The notes below the pieces were generated by a model. It did not search any database, was not told where the DNA came from, and worked only from the letters and a program-made list of their open reading frames with translations. Positions 26,651 to 35,747 of a stretch of DNA of 64,000 bases are shown here, one piece after another. The first letter of the stretch is position 1, and each line of letters opens with the position of its first letter. Made by a program: the position numbers and the translations under genes. The stretch is from Candidatus Poribacteria bacterium. GTDB taxonomy: Bacteria > Poribacteria > WGA-4E > GCA-2687025. The DNA lies in the NCBI GenBank assembly GCA_018644665.1, contig JABGQA010000168.1, forward strand, positions 1-64,000, in the 5' to 3' direction.

Positions 26651-28477
26651 ATGCGCAAGTGGCTGCTGCTCACCCTCGCCCTCGGCGTCCTCATGCAGGT
26701 CGCGTCTGTTCGGTCGTTGGCGGCGGAGCCACGTCGCGCGCACGCGATCGCGATGCACGGCGAGCCGAAGTACGGGCCAGATTACGCCCACTTCGACTAT
26801 GCGAACCCCGACGCCCCCAAGGGTGGGTCGATCGTCCTCGGCGCGTTCGGCAGCTACGACACCTTCCATCCCTTCGTCCTGAAGGGTCGTCCCGCGGACG
26901 GCCTAGGGCGGATGTTTGAGACGCTGACTGTGCGGTCCGAGGACGAGGCGTTCACCCAATACGGGTTGCTTGCAGAGACCATCGAATGGCCCGAGGACCG
27001 GTCTTGGGTAGCGTTCACGCTGCGGCCGGAGGCCCGCTGGCATGATGGCGAGCCGGTCACGGTCGATGACGTCATCTGGTCCCTGGAGACCCTACAGACC
27101 AAGGGTCATCCGTTCTACCGGCAGTATTACGAGAATCTCGCATCGGCCGAGGAGGTCGGCGAACGCCAGGTCAAGATCACCTTCAGCGGCGATCCGAACC
27201 CCGAGCTGCCCCTCATCACGGGCCAGATGCCCATCCTCCCGAAGCACTACTGGGCCGACAAGGACTTCGAGGACGCGACGCTCGACCCGCCCGTGGGTAG
27301 CGGGCCGTACAAGATCGCCAGCTACGACGCCGGTAGAACGGTGACGTACGAACTGGACCCCAACTACTGGGGGCGCGATCTGCCCATCAACACCGGCCAG
27401 TACAACTTCGCGGAGATCCGGTACGACTACTACCGTGATCAGGCGATATGGCGCGAGGCGCTCAAGGCGGGCGGCATCGACTTCTTCCGCGAGAACACGG
27501 CGAAGGACTGGGCGACGGCGTACGACATCCCCGCCGTCCAGGAAGGCCGTCTCATGAAGGAGATCATCCCCAACGAAGTGCCGCAGGGCATGCAGTCGTT
27601 CGTGTTCAACACACGCCGCGAGATCTTCGCCGACCGACGCGTGCGGGAAGCGCTCAGCTACGCGTTCGACTTCGAGACGACCAACGCCGAGATCTTCTAC
27701 GGCGCCTACACGCGGACTAAGAGCTACTTCTCGAACTCTGAGCTGGCGTCCTCCGGGCTGCCGCAGGGCGAGGAGCTGGAGGTCCTGGAGACGTACCGCG
27801 GACGCATCCCCGAGGAGGCGTTCACGGCGGAGTTTGCGCCGCCCGCGACGGACGGCTCCGGCAACATCCGATCCGCTCTGCGCGCGGCATTCGCGTTGCT
27901 CAGAGAGGCCGGGTGGGAGGTGCAGGACGGCGCGCTCACGCACGCAGCGACTGGCGCCACGATGGAGTTCGAGATACTGCTCGTCAACCCCGGCTTCGAG
28001 CGCGTGGTGCTGCCCTACAAGGAGAACCTGGAGCAGTTGGGCGTGACGGCGACCGTGCGCACTGTGGACACGGCGCAGTACCAGAACCGCATGGACGAGT
28101 TCGACTTCGACATGGTGGTGGGCTCGTGGGGCCAGTCGCTGTCGCCGGGGAACGAACAGCGCGACTTCTGGACGTCGGAAGCGGCAGGGACCTCCGGCAC
28201 GCGGAACTACGCCGGGATCACCGACCCGGTCGTCGACGAACTCGTCGATCTCGTGATCTCCGCCCCCGGGCGGGAGAGTCTCATCGCGCGCACGCACGCG
28301 CTCGACCGCGTGCTGCTGTGGAGCCACTACGTGGTGCCGAACTGGTACCTGTCCGCGTATCGAGTGGTGTACTGGGCGAAGTTCGGCGCGCCCGACATCC
28401 GGCCGAAGTACGACCTCGGATTCGAGACGTGGTGGATCGACGCGGACAAGGCCGCGGCCCTGGACGCCGACGGCTGA
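26651..28477 (+). CDS. Peptide ABC transporter substrate-binding protein (YejA-like, SBP family 5)
   Basis: 608 residues from the ATG at 26651 (GGAAGG upstream; signal peptide KWLLLTLALGVLMQVASVRSLAAE). Family-5 features are AMHGEPKYGPDYAHFDYANPDAPKGG at the N-terminus, ARWHDGEPVTVDDVIWSL, the VGSGPYKIASYD block and a C-terminal NWYLSAYRVVYWAKFG. That pattern is the YejA branch, which binds oligopeptides and microcin-C-like peptides in the periplasm. The matching YejB/E/F genes lie 25-30 kb away at 53.7-57.5 kb in the opposite orientation, so the system is split across two loci here. Confidence 0.9.
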   Translation: MRKWLLLTLALGVLMQVASVRSLAAEPRRAHAIAMHGEPKYGPDYAHFDYANPDAPKGGSIVLGAFGSYDTFHPFVLKGRPADGLGRMFETLTVRSEDEAFTQYGLLAETIEWPEDRSWVAFTLRPEARWHDGEPVTVDDVIWSLETLQTKGHPFYRQYYENLASAEEVGERQVKITFSGDPNPELPLITGQMPILPKHYWADKDFEDATLDPPVGSGPYKIASYDAGRTVTYELDPNYWGRDLPINTGQYNFAEIRYDYYRDQAIWREALKAGGIDFFRENTAKDWATAYDIPAVQEGRLMKEIIPNEVPQGMQSFVFNTRREIFADRRVREALSYAFDFETTNAEIFYGAYTRTKSYFSNSELASSGLPQGEELEVLETYRGRIPEEAFTAEFAPPATDGSGNIRSALRAAFALLREAGWEVQDGALTHAATGATMEFEILLVNPGFERVVLPYKENLEQLGVTATVRTVDTAQYQNRMDEFDFDMVVGSWGQSLSPGNEQRDFWTSEAAGTSGTRNYAGITDPVVDELVDLVISAPGRESLIARTHALDRVLLWSHYVVPNWYLSAYRVVYWAKFGAPDIRPKYDLGFETWWIDADKAAALDADG

Positions 28478-28487
28478 CCGCGCGCCG

Positions 28488-28895
28488 CTATCGCTCGACC
28501 GAGACAGTTGCCTTCCGGGCGGGACGCGCGTGCATGTGCCCCGTCCCTGGCAGCGTGATGGCCAGGCGCACGGACGGCCCGTCGCCCTTCGGGTAGATGT
28601 GGTGGAACGTCATGGCGGGGACGTAGACGAAGCTCCCCGCCTTGGCTTGGACGGGGTCGTCCTCGCGGCCCTCGACGACCCAATCGATTTCGCCTTCCAG
28701 CACCACCCACCACTCGTCGTAGTCGTGGCAATGGGTGTCGTTGTCCTGCCCGGGATTCTGGTAGATCACCGTCCCGCACACGTGGTCCGCGAGGACGACG
28801 GGACGCGCCCAGGGCGGCGGGCCCATCTCCTTCTTGATCTCGTCGAGGTCGATGCCGTTCAACGTCGCGTCCAGGATCGGGTTGTTCAGCGGCAT
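28488..28895 (-). CDS. Small cupin-domain protein
   Basis: 135 residues. A single cupin barrel with motif 1 DTHCHDYDEWWVVLEGEIDW (metal ligands H, H, E) and motif 2 AGSFVYVPAMTFHHIYPKG (distal H). GGGAG lies upstream of the ATG. Cupins of this size bind a metal and act as small dioxygenases, isomerases or sensors; the exact role is unknown. It follows the PhyH gene at 28908 with a 12-nt gap in the same direction, so they probably act on the same substrate. It is convergent with the YejA-like gene. Confidence 0.85.
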   Translation of the reverse strand: MPLNNPILDATLNGIDLDEIKKEMGPPPWARPVVLADHVCGTVIYQNPGQDNDTHCHDYDEWWVVLEGEIDWVVEGREDDPVQAKAGSFVYVPAMTFHHIYPKGDGPSVRLAITLPGTGHMHARPARKATVSVER

Positions 28896-28907
28896 GGCGA
28901 GTGCTCC

Positions 28908-29639
28908 CTAGTCGCCTCGTGGCGCGGGGACGTCCGGCCCCCGAGGTTGCGAGTCGAGACCGTAGAGACGCCGTAGCTGGGGCGTCATCCGTTCGCGGAC
29001 GTCGTCGTGAAGGTGGTTGGCGAAGTCGAACATCGGCTTCAGGAACGACCGACAGCAGAAGCAGATCAGGCAGCAACGCGCTTCATCCGTCGTGTTCGCG
29101 CCGGCCGCGTGCCACATCGCCCCGTTGAAGATGAACACCGACCCCTTCGGCGCGGAGAGGGGTTGCTCGTCCGGGTCGGACACGGTTTCCGCGGTCGGCT
29201 TGCGTCGGCGTAGGTGGCTGCCGGGCACGAAGCGCGTGCCGCCGTTCTCCGGCGTGAAGTCGTCCAGCAGCCAGAGGCTGTTCGCGGCCATCGGCTGCTC
29301 GGGCAACGGCTCCGGCATCGCTCCCAACGGGCCGTCGACGTGACACCCACCGGCAGCGGCGCCGGGACTGATAATGTTGGACGTCAACGTGCTGAGGGTG
29401 TAGTCGTCGCCGAGTAGATACTCGAACACCGGCGTGACGGTCGGATGCGTCAGAAGACGCTCGAACTCCTCGCCCTTGTTCACGAGCCAGCGGACATGTT
29501 GACCCAGGTCGTCCGTGTGGAGGACGGCCGTGCCGTCGGCTCGCTCCTTCTCCGCCAGATCCAGGGCCTGCCGCCTGTAGTGTTCGATCTCGTCGGGGGT
29601 GAGCACGCCTTCCAGCAGCAGGAAGCCCTGCCCGTCCAA
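28908..29639 (-). CDS. Phytanoyl-CoA dioxygenase (PhyH) family protein; start uncertain
   Basis: 243 residues from the TTG at 29639. Triad H100-V-D102 (GGCHVDGPL) and H177 (AMWHAAG), R188 downstream, plus the LLDDFTPENGGTRFVPGSH block. A Fe(II)/2-oxoglutarate oxygenase. Start problem: the paralog at 16069 has about 15 more residues, and in-frame translation continues upstream as IELSADQKRQLDGQG. AGGAGG stands 7 nt before an ATC codon at 29669-29667, so an AUC start, or an ATG lost by sequencing error, is plausible. Operon with the cupin at 28488. Confidence 0.9.
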   Translation of the reverse strand: MDGQGFLLLEGVLTPDEIEHYRRQALDLAEKERADGTAVLHTDDLGQHVRWLVNKGEEFERLLTHPTVTPVFEYLLGDDYTLSTLTSNIISPGAAAGGCHVDGPLGAMPEPLPEQPMAANSLWLLDDFTPENGGTRFVPGSHLRRRKPTAETVSDPDEQPLSAPKGSVFIFNGAMWHAAGANTTDEARCCLICFCCRSFLKPMFDFANHLHDDVRERMTPQLRRLYGLDSQPRGPDVPAPRGD

Positions 29640-29821
29640 CTGCCGTTTCTGATCGGCCGAAAGCTCGATCGCGCCGCCTCCTGAGTCGGTGTCTCGGACG
29701 CGCGGCTAAGTTACGGCCGGGCAAGCGTACGCGCAACCGACACGCAGAACGCTTGCGGGCCACCACCACGCCTGTGACAATGGCGCCCCCGCGCCGATAC
29801 CGGCAGACACGAGGTTAGACT

Positions 29822-32800
29822 GTGTCCGCGGCCGACGACGCCACAACCCGCTTGGAAGTCGCCCACGTCCTCTTCATGGACCTCGTAGGGTACTCGCGGC
29901 TAACTGTGGAGGAGCAAAGCCGACGCATCGGCGCGCTCCAGGACATCGTCCGCGAGACGGACGCGTATGCGCAGGCGAAGCGCGAGGCGTCCGTGCTCGC
30001 GCATCCTGCGGGCGATGGCATGGCGCTGGCGTTTTTCGGCGACCCATCCTCGCCGGCCCGTTGCGCGACGGAGGTCAACGAGGCCGCGCGTGATCGTGAC
30101 GATCTGCCGCTACGGATGGGCATCCACTCCGGCCCCATACATCGCGCGGCGGACATCAACGACACGCCCAACGTGCGCGGCCCCGGCATCAACCTCGCAC
30201 AGCGCGTCATGGATTGCGGCGACCCCGGACACATCCTGCTCTCGTACATGACCGCTGAGGCGCTCATCGAATCTGAGCTGTGGAAGCCGCGACTCCACGA
30301 CCTCGGCGAGGTGGAGGTGAAGCACGGCATCCGCATTCGCATCTACAGCCTGGCGGCCGACGCAGCGAGCGAGCCGCCGCGGCCGGCGAAGGTGGTCGAA
30401 CTCGCGGAGAAGTGGGCGGCCGAGCATCGGACTCACAACCTGCCCGCCGCTCTCACGAGCTTCGTGGGACGCGAGGGGCAGATCGACGAGGTGAAGGAGC
30501 GGCTGCGCGAGACGCGCCTGCTCACACTCACGGGAACCGGCGGCACGGGGAAGACGCGCTTGTCCCTGCGCGTCGGGGAGGAACTACTCGGCGAGTACCC
30601 CGACGGCGTGTGGTTCGTCGAGCTTGCGTCCATCTCCGACCCCGATCTGATCGTGGACGCCGTCGCCGCCGTGCTGGATGTCCGCGGCTCGGCGGAGCAG
30701 ACGCTGATGACCACGCTCACGCGCTACCTCGACAGGCAGCGGACCCTCATCATCCTCGACAACTGCGAACACCTCGTCGAGGGCGCCGCGACGTTCGCTC
30801 AGGAGTTCCTCACGGCGTGCTCGGGACCGCGAATCCTTGCCACGAGCCGCGAGGTCCTCGGCGTCAACGGCGAGGCCACGTGGCGTGTCCCGTCTCTCTC
30901 CCTGCCCGACCATGACGACGAGCCCGAAGGCGACGACCTGACGCATTTCGAGGCGGTGCGGTTGTTCGTAGACCGCGCCCGCGCCGCGCGGTCGGACTTC
31001 GCCCTCACAGATGAGAACGCGACCGTCGTCGCGGCGATCTGCCGACGCCTGGACGGCATCCCGCTGGCTATCGAACTCGCGGCTGCGCGCATGCGTGCGA
31101 TGTCCGTCGAGCAGATACACGACCGGCTCGACGAACGCTTCCGGCTCCTGACGGGTGGCGGAAGGGCATCGCCCCGTAGGCAGCAGACGCTACGCGCGCT
31201 CGTGGACTGGAGCTATCGCCTTCTCGATGAGCCGCAGCAGGCGCTCTTCGCGCGGCTCTCGGTGTTCGCGGGTGGGTTCACGATGGAGGCCGCGGAGGAC
31301 GTCTGCGCCTTCGGCGGTGTCGAACCGTGGGACGTGCTCGACCTGCTCCTGCAACTCGTCGACAAGTCGCTCGTGATCGTCGAGGAGGGGCAGAGCGGCC
31401 CGCGCTACCGAATGCTGGAGACGCTCAGGGAATACGGCCTGGAGCGCATCTACGATGGCGGAGACGCCGACGAAGTGCGGAATCGACACGCCGCGTACTT
31501 CGGCAAGTTCGTCTCCGAGCAGGAGTCCGATTTCCAAGGCTTGCGGCAGCTCGAAGCGTTCGACGCGGTCGAGGTCGAACTGGACAACATCCGGCAGGCG
31601 TTGTCGTGGTCGATCGAGGCCGATGTCGCGGCGGCGATACAGCTCGTAGCCGATCTGGGTTGGTTCTGGAATGAGCGCTGTTACTGGGCGGAAGCGCTGC
31701 TCTGGCAGACGCGGAGCGCAGAACTCCGCGAAGGTATCTCGCCGAACACATTCGGGCGTCTCCTGGTTAACAAGGCACTGATGCACGGGCATGTCGGGCA
31801 GGGCGACGCCGCGTTGCGCGATGCACAGGAGGCCCTCGCGATACACACACGCGCCGAGGACCCGGTCGGGCAGGCCTGGGGGGCGCTCGCCGTGGGCTTC
31901 TACCACCAATTCTGTGCCTCCGACTACCCCAAGGCTGCTGTGTGGTACGCCCGAGCGCGCGATGGCTTCTCCGCTGCCGATCGGGGCCCTGAGGGCGTTC
32001 TCACGGAGTTGTTCCTGACGCACACCGCGATGTATCAGGGCGACTTGGAGACCGCGGAAACTCGGTGTTTGCGAACGCTGCTACGTGCTCGGGAGGTGGG
32101 CGCGCCCATGTGCGAGTCGGCCGCCGCGCACACACGGGCGGAGATCGAGTGCCGACGCGGCAGATACGGGCTGGCGACGCGCCGGCTATCGGAGGCCCTC
32201 CTGCTGCACCGACGGGTCCGCAACCCGGGTCACGAGGCCCTGACTCTGGGCAACATGGCCATGGTGTGCGAACACGGACATGACTATGCCCTTGCCTACT
32301 CATACTGGGTGGCCATGGTCCCGATAGAGGTGAGACTCGGCCGCCAGGCGGGGTGGCCCGAGCTCATGGCCGGAAAGTGCGCGGAGTTGCTCGGAAGAAG
32401 GCGGGATGCGCGCAGGTGGTACGCTGCCTCAATGGACCGGTATTCCGGCCGCAGCAACGAAGCGGGGATGGCTTCTGCTGCGATAGCCGCCGCCTGCTTG
32501 GACATTGACGCCGGGCGCATCGACGCTGCGAGAGCGTCCGTGTGCAGCGCAGTTGTTATTGCCGCGCAGCGCGATGCGCCGGACCTCCTCCACAAGTGCG
32601 CGGACGTGGGCGGCCGCCTCTGCTCCCGACTTGGGGATGCCACATCTGGCGTGCTGCTGCTGGGGTACGGGAGCAGTGTAAGAGGCCCACCGGAGGGGTT
32701 CGGCGCGCGAAGCACGTACCTTCTCGCCGATCAGGCGGCGGCGGTGGCGGAGTCTGATATCCGCGAAGCCCTCGGCGTAGAGCGGTTTACGAGTGTCCAT

Positions 32801-32950
32801 GACGCCGGACGGCGGCTTGATCGAGACCAAGCGGCGGATGTATTGCGCGCGCGCCTATGCCCGGCGGGTGAGGGGACCTCCCGCGAATCCGGTGTGGAGG
32901 CGCCGGGCGATCGCGCATATGACATGACGGGGAAGGAGTCTGCGGAGTGA
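29822..32950 (+). CDS. Class III cyclase-domain / NTPase / TPR signalling regulator
   Basis: 1042 residues from a GTG. Residues 10-178 are a class III nucleotide cyclase domain: LFMDLVGYSRL (D20), HPAGDGMALAFFGDP (D65) and GINLAQRVMDCGDPGHIL (N124, R128). The residue that selects ATP over GTP is His rather than Lys. Residues 205-500 form an AfsR/NB-ARC-type NTPase with Walker A GTGGTGKT at 238-245, Walker B TLIILDNCEH and a GIPLAIELAAARM motif. From about 560 on are TPR-like helical repeats (WFWNERCYWAEALLW, KALMHGHVGQGDAAL). No LuxR or SARP DNA-binding domain. Its stop overlaps the next gene's GTG by 4 nt, so it is cotranslated with a PhyH gene. Confidence 0.85.
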   Translation: MSAADDATTRLEVAHVLFMDLVGYSRLTVEEQSRRIGALQDIVRETDAYAQAKREASVLAHPAGDGMALAFFGDPSSPARCATEVNEAARDRDDLPLRMGIHSGPIHRAADINDTPNVRGPGINLAQRVMDCGDPGHILLSYMTAEALIESELWKPRLHDLGEVEVKHGIRIRIYSLAADAASEPPRPAKVVELAEKWAAEHRTHNLPAALTSFVGREGQIDEVKERLRETRLLTLTGTGGTGKTRLSLRVGEELLGEYPDGVWFVELASISDPDLIVDAVAAVLDVRGSAEQTLMTTLTRYLDRQRTLIILDNCEHLVEGAATFAQEFLTACSGPRILATSREVLGVNGEATWRVPSLSLPDHDDEPEGDDLTHFEAVRLFVDRARAARSDFALTDENATVVAAICRRLDGIPLAIELAAARMRAMSVEQIHDRLDERFRLLTGGGRASPRRQQTLRALVDWSYRLLDEPQQALFARLSVFAGGFTMEAAEDVCAFGGVEPWDVLDLLLQLVDKSLVIVEEGQSGPRYRMLETLREYGLERIYDGGDADEVRNRHAAYFGKFVSEQESDFQGLRQLEAFDAVEVELDNIRQALSWSIEADVAAAIQLVADLGWFWNERCYWAEALLWQTRSAELREGISPNTFGRLLVNKALMHGHVGQGDAALRDAQEALAIHTRAEDPVGQAWGALAVGFYHQFCASDYPKAAVWYARARDGFSAADRGPEGVLTELFLTHTAMYQGDLETAETRCLRTLLRAREVGAPMCESAAAHTRAEIECRRGRYGLATRRLSEALLLHRRVRNPGHEALTLGNMAMVCEHGHDYALAYSYWVAMVPIEVRLGRQAGWPELMAGKCAELLGRRRDARRWYAASMDRYSGRSNEAGMASAAIAAACLDIDAGRIDAARASVCSAVVIAAQRDAPDLLHKCADVGGRLCSRLGDATSGVLLLGYGSSVRGPPEGFGARSTYLLADQAAAVAESDIREALGVERFTSVHDAGRRLDRDQAADVLRARLCPAGEGTSRESGVEAPGDRAYDMTGKESAE

Positions 32951-33756
32951 CCGACGACGAACGCTACCTATTCGACCTGAACGGCTACATCGTGATCGAG
33001 GGGCTGCTGACCCCCGACGAGATGGCCGTCGCGAACGCGGCCATTGACGCGCGCGAGGACACGATCCGCGTCGGGACGCGTGAGCACTCGCTGAGCGGAG
33101 GGTCCCCCGCGCTGGAGGGAACCCACGGTCGCGGCGACCTGGGCGGCATGCTCGCGTGGCCGGAACCCGACTGTCTGCCGTTCCGACGCGCGTTGGCGCA
33201 CCCGAGACTGGTCCCGTACCTGAACGAGATCCTCGGGAAGGGCTTCCGCGTGGACCATCAGATGGGCCTGGTGTCCATGGACAAAGGCGCCGAGGGACAC
33301 ACATTCCACGGCTCGTCCGGTCCCGGTTTCGACCCGAACCAGTACTACATCTTCAAGAACGGTCGCTTCCACAACGGGCTGACAGTCGTGGCCGTCCAAC
33401 TCACCGACGTGAACCCGGGCGACGGCGGCCTGGTAGTCATCCCCGGCAGCCACAAGTCGAACTTCCCGTGTCCGCCCGACATGCGAAAGTACCTGGCGCA
33501 TCAGGAGAACGTCCGGCAGATCGTCTGCAAGGCGGGCGACGCGGTCATCTTCACCGAGGCGACCACGCACGGCACGCTGCCGTGGACATCGGGCCGCCCG
33601 AGAAGAACGCTGCTGACTCGGTACACCGCGGGGAATATGGCGTACGTGCCGGCGTTCGAGACGCCGGAGTGGGCGGACGAGCGCCTGAGCAAGGTGATGG
33701 AAGCCCCCTACCACACCCGCCTGAACCGCCCCGTGCTCGAAGACGACGAGGATTAG
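32947..33756 (+). CDS. PhyH-family protein, tandem copy 1 (H-G-S in place of HxD)
   Basis: 269 residues from the GTG that overlaps the previous stop (GTGA). PhyH fold: LNGYIVIEGLLTPDE, NGLTVVAVQLTDVNPGDGGLVVIPGSHKSNF, and the distal His H208 in TEATTHGTLPW. Where classical members have H-x-D, the sequence reads F-H121-G-S-S-G, so the carboxylate iron ligand is missing at that position. This belongs to a PhyH branch common in Planctomycetes and Poribacteria. Activity is uncertain: it could be an oxygenase using a different acidic ligand, or a halogenase-like site. Paired with the next gene. Confidence 0.9.
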   Translation: MTDDERYLFDLNGYIVIEGLLTPDEMAVANAAIDAREDTIRVGTREHSLSGGSPALEGTHGRGDLGGMLAWPEPDCLPFRRALAHPRLVPYLNEILGKGFRVDHQMGLVSMDKGAEGHTFHGSSGPGFDPNQYYIFKNGRFHNGLTVVAVQLTDVNPGDGGLVVIPGSHKSNFPCPPDMRKYLAHQENVRQIVCKAGDAVIFTEATTHGTLPWTSGRPRRTLLTRYTAGNMAYVPAFETPEWADERLSKVMEAPYHTRLNRPVLEDDED

Positions 33757-33950
33757 CCGCTCTGCGCGAACAACGTCACATGTCCACCACGCAACGCGTC
33801 TGGGCCGCGGCGCCCCGTCCCGTCGTGGGCAGGCGAATCTAGACGAGGGCCTGCGCCCCTGCGCCCCTGCGCCATGCGAACGTCGAGCGAGATTCACACA
33901 GCCACGGCGCCGGCGACTTCGGCAAGGTCCATCAACCAGGGATCAGACAC

Positions 33951-34757
33951 ATGACCGACGACGATAGATACCTATTCGACCTGAACGGCTACATGGTGAT
34001 CGAGGGGCTGCTGACGCCCGACGAGGTAGCAGCGGCGAACGCGGCCATCGAGACGCGTATCGACACGATGCGCATCCGCCCGCGCGAACAGGCGCTGAAC
34101 GGCGACTCCTCCGCGCTGGAAGGCGAGCACGGCAGGGGCGAACTGGGAGGCATGCTCCACTGGCCGGAGCCCGACTGCCTGCCGTTCCGCGAGATCATGG
34201 CGCACCCGAAGCTCGTGCCTTACCTGAACGAGATACTCGGCAAGGGCTTCCGCATGGACCACCAGATGTTCCTGCTGTCCATGGACAAGGGAGCGGAGGG
34301 CTTCATCTTCCACGGGTCGTCCGGCCCGGGCTTCGATCCGAACCAGTACTACATCTTCAAGAACGGGCGCTTCCACAACGGGCTGACGGTCGTCGCCGTG
34401 CAACTCACCGACGTGAACCCGGGCGACGGCGGCTTGATCGTGATCCCAGGCAGCCACAAGTCGAACTTCCCGTGTCCGCCCGACATGCGGAAGTACCTGG
34501 CGCATCAGGAGAACGTCCGGCAGATCGTCTGCAAGGCGGGCGACGCGGTCATCTTCACCGAGGCGACCACGCACGGCACGCTGCCGTGGACTTCCGACAC
34601 GCCGCGACGGTCGCTGCTCACCCGCTACACGGCGGGGAACATGGCGTACACGCCTTCGTACGAGGTCCCGGAATGGGCCGACGAACGCGAACGCGCCGTC
34701 ATGGAGAAGCCCTACCACACGCGGCTGAACCGCCCGATTCTAGAAGACGGGGAGTGA
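33951..34757 (+). CDS. PhyH-family protein, tandem copy 2
   Basis: 268 residues. Closely similar to copy 1 throughout: LNGYMVIEGLLTPDEVAAAN, IFHGSSGPGFDPNQYYIFKNG, VIPGSHKSNFPCPPDMRKYL, TEATTHGTLPW. The same H-G-S motif replaces HxD. A stretch of about 140 nt near 34451-34590 is almost identical to 33451-33590 (offset exactly 1000 bp), although the flanks differ at many third positions. It ends 1 nt before the NAD-dependent epimerase. The 190-bp gap before it holds no gene and may carry its own promoter. Confidence 0.92.
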   Translation: MTDDDRYLFDLNGYMVIEGLLTPDEVAAANAAIETRIDTMRIRPREQALNGDSSALEGEHGRGELGGMLHWPEPDCLPFREIMAHPKLVPYLNEILGKGFRMDHQMFLLSMDKGAEGFIFHGSSGPGFDPNQYYIFKNGRFHNGLTVVAVQLTDVNPGDGGLIVIPGSHKSNFPCPPDMRKYLAHQENVRQIVCKAGDAVIFTEATTHGTLPWTSDTPRRSLLTRYTAGNMAYTPSYEVPEWADERERAVMEKPYHTRLNRPILEDGE

Positions 34758-34758
34758 T

Positions 34759-35745
34759 GTGGACCCCATGCGAATCCTGATAACCGGCGTCACAGGCAGG
34801 ATCGGCGCGAACCTGGCTGCCGCGCTCGTTGAGCAAGGGCACGAGGTCCGCGGGTTCGTGTGGCCGGGCGATCCGCGCGTCGAGAAGCTGGAGTCTCTGT
34901 CGCTCGACCTGCGTACAGGCAGCCTGCGCGACGCTGACGACATCCGAGACGCGATGCGTGGGGTGCAGGTCGTGTACCACCTCGGCGCGGCGTTCCAGGG
35001 CGGTGGGCCGTTCTCCGACGACGACTACTTCGAGACGAACGTCCGCGGCACGTTCAACGCCCTGCAAGCCGCGCGCGAGCAGGACGATCTACGCCGCTTC
35101 GTGTTCGCCGGCACCGACGCCCTGTACGACAAGTACGTCCCCGGCGGGTTGTCCAAGCCGATACGCGAGGACGATGCCGTGCCGCGTCCACGCGGTTGGT
35201 ATGCGCTGTCGAAGTCGATGGGCGAGGACATGTGCGTGTCGTACCACGGCGCCTACGGACTGCCGACCGTCGTCCTGCGGTTCAGCATGGTCCTCGGCGC
35301 GGGCGAGATCCTAGACTGGCCCCAGTTCCGTCTGAGCGGGCTCAAGGGCCGACCTGAACTCGCCCCGCTGTGGGACGGTGAGGAGCGGCTGGTCGTGCTC
35401 CGCGACGAGAACGGTCGCGCCCACAAGAAGCACATCGCCGACGTGCGCGACATCGTCCACGGGTGCCTGTGCGCGCTGGAGGCTCCCGACGCCGCAGGCG
35501 AGGTGATGCAGTTGGGGGCGCCGTCCGCGTTCACGTGGGACGACGCGGTTCCATATCTGTCCGAGAAGACGGGTGTCCCCTACATCGAGGCGAACGTGTC
35601 GGGGACGCCGACGTTCTACGAATACAACCTGTCGAAGGCGCGCCGACTTCTCGGCTTCGCGCCTCAGTACGATGTCCGTCGCATGATCGACGACGCGATC
35701 GCGTTCCGAGCAGGTGAGGACATCGGCGTCCTGCCCACGACCTGA
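34759..35745 (+). CDS. NAD-dependent epimerase/dehydratase (extended SDR)
   Basis: 328 residues from the GTG at 34759 (GGGGAG four bases before); an ATG at 34768 is also possible. N-terminal Rossmann motif G10-V-T-G-R-I-G. Catalytic Y148-x-x-x-K152 in GWYALSKSMGE, preceded by VFAGTDALY. YHLGAAF and ETNVRGTFN are typical of extended SDRs that act on nucleotide sugars or similar. It sits in a run with two PhyH genes upstream and ThuA and isomerase genes downstream on the other strand. Substrate unknown. Confidence 0.92.
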   Translation: MDPMRILITGVTGRIGANLAAALVEQGHEVRGFVWPGDPRVEKLESLSLDLRTGSLRDADDIRDAMRGVQVVYHLGAAFQGGGPFSDDDYFETNVRGTFNALQAAREQDDLRRFVFAGTDALYDKYVPGGLSKPIREDDAVPRPRGWYALSKSMGEDMCVSYHGAYGLPTVVLRFSMVLGAGEILDWPQFRLSGLKGRPELAPLWDGEERLVVLRDENGRAHKKHIADVRDIVHGCLCALEAPDAAGEVMQLGAPSAFTWDDAVPYLSEKTGVPYIEANVSGTPTFYEYNLSKARRLLGFAPQYDVRRMIDDAIAFRAGEDIGVLPTT

Positions 35746-35747
35746 CG

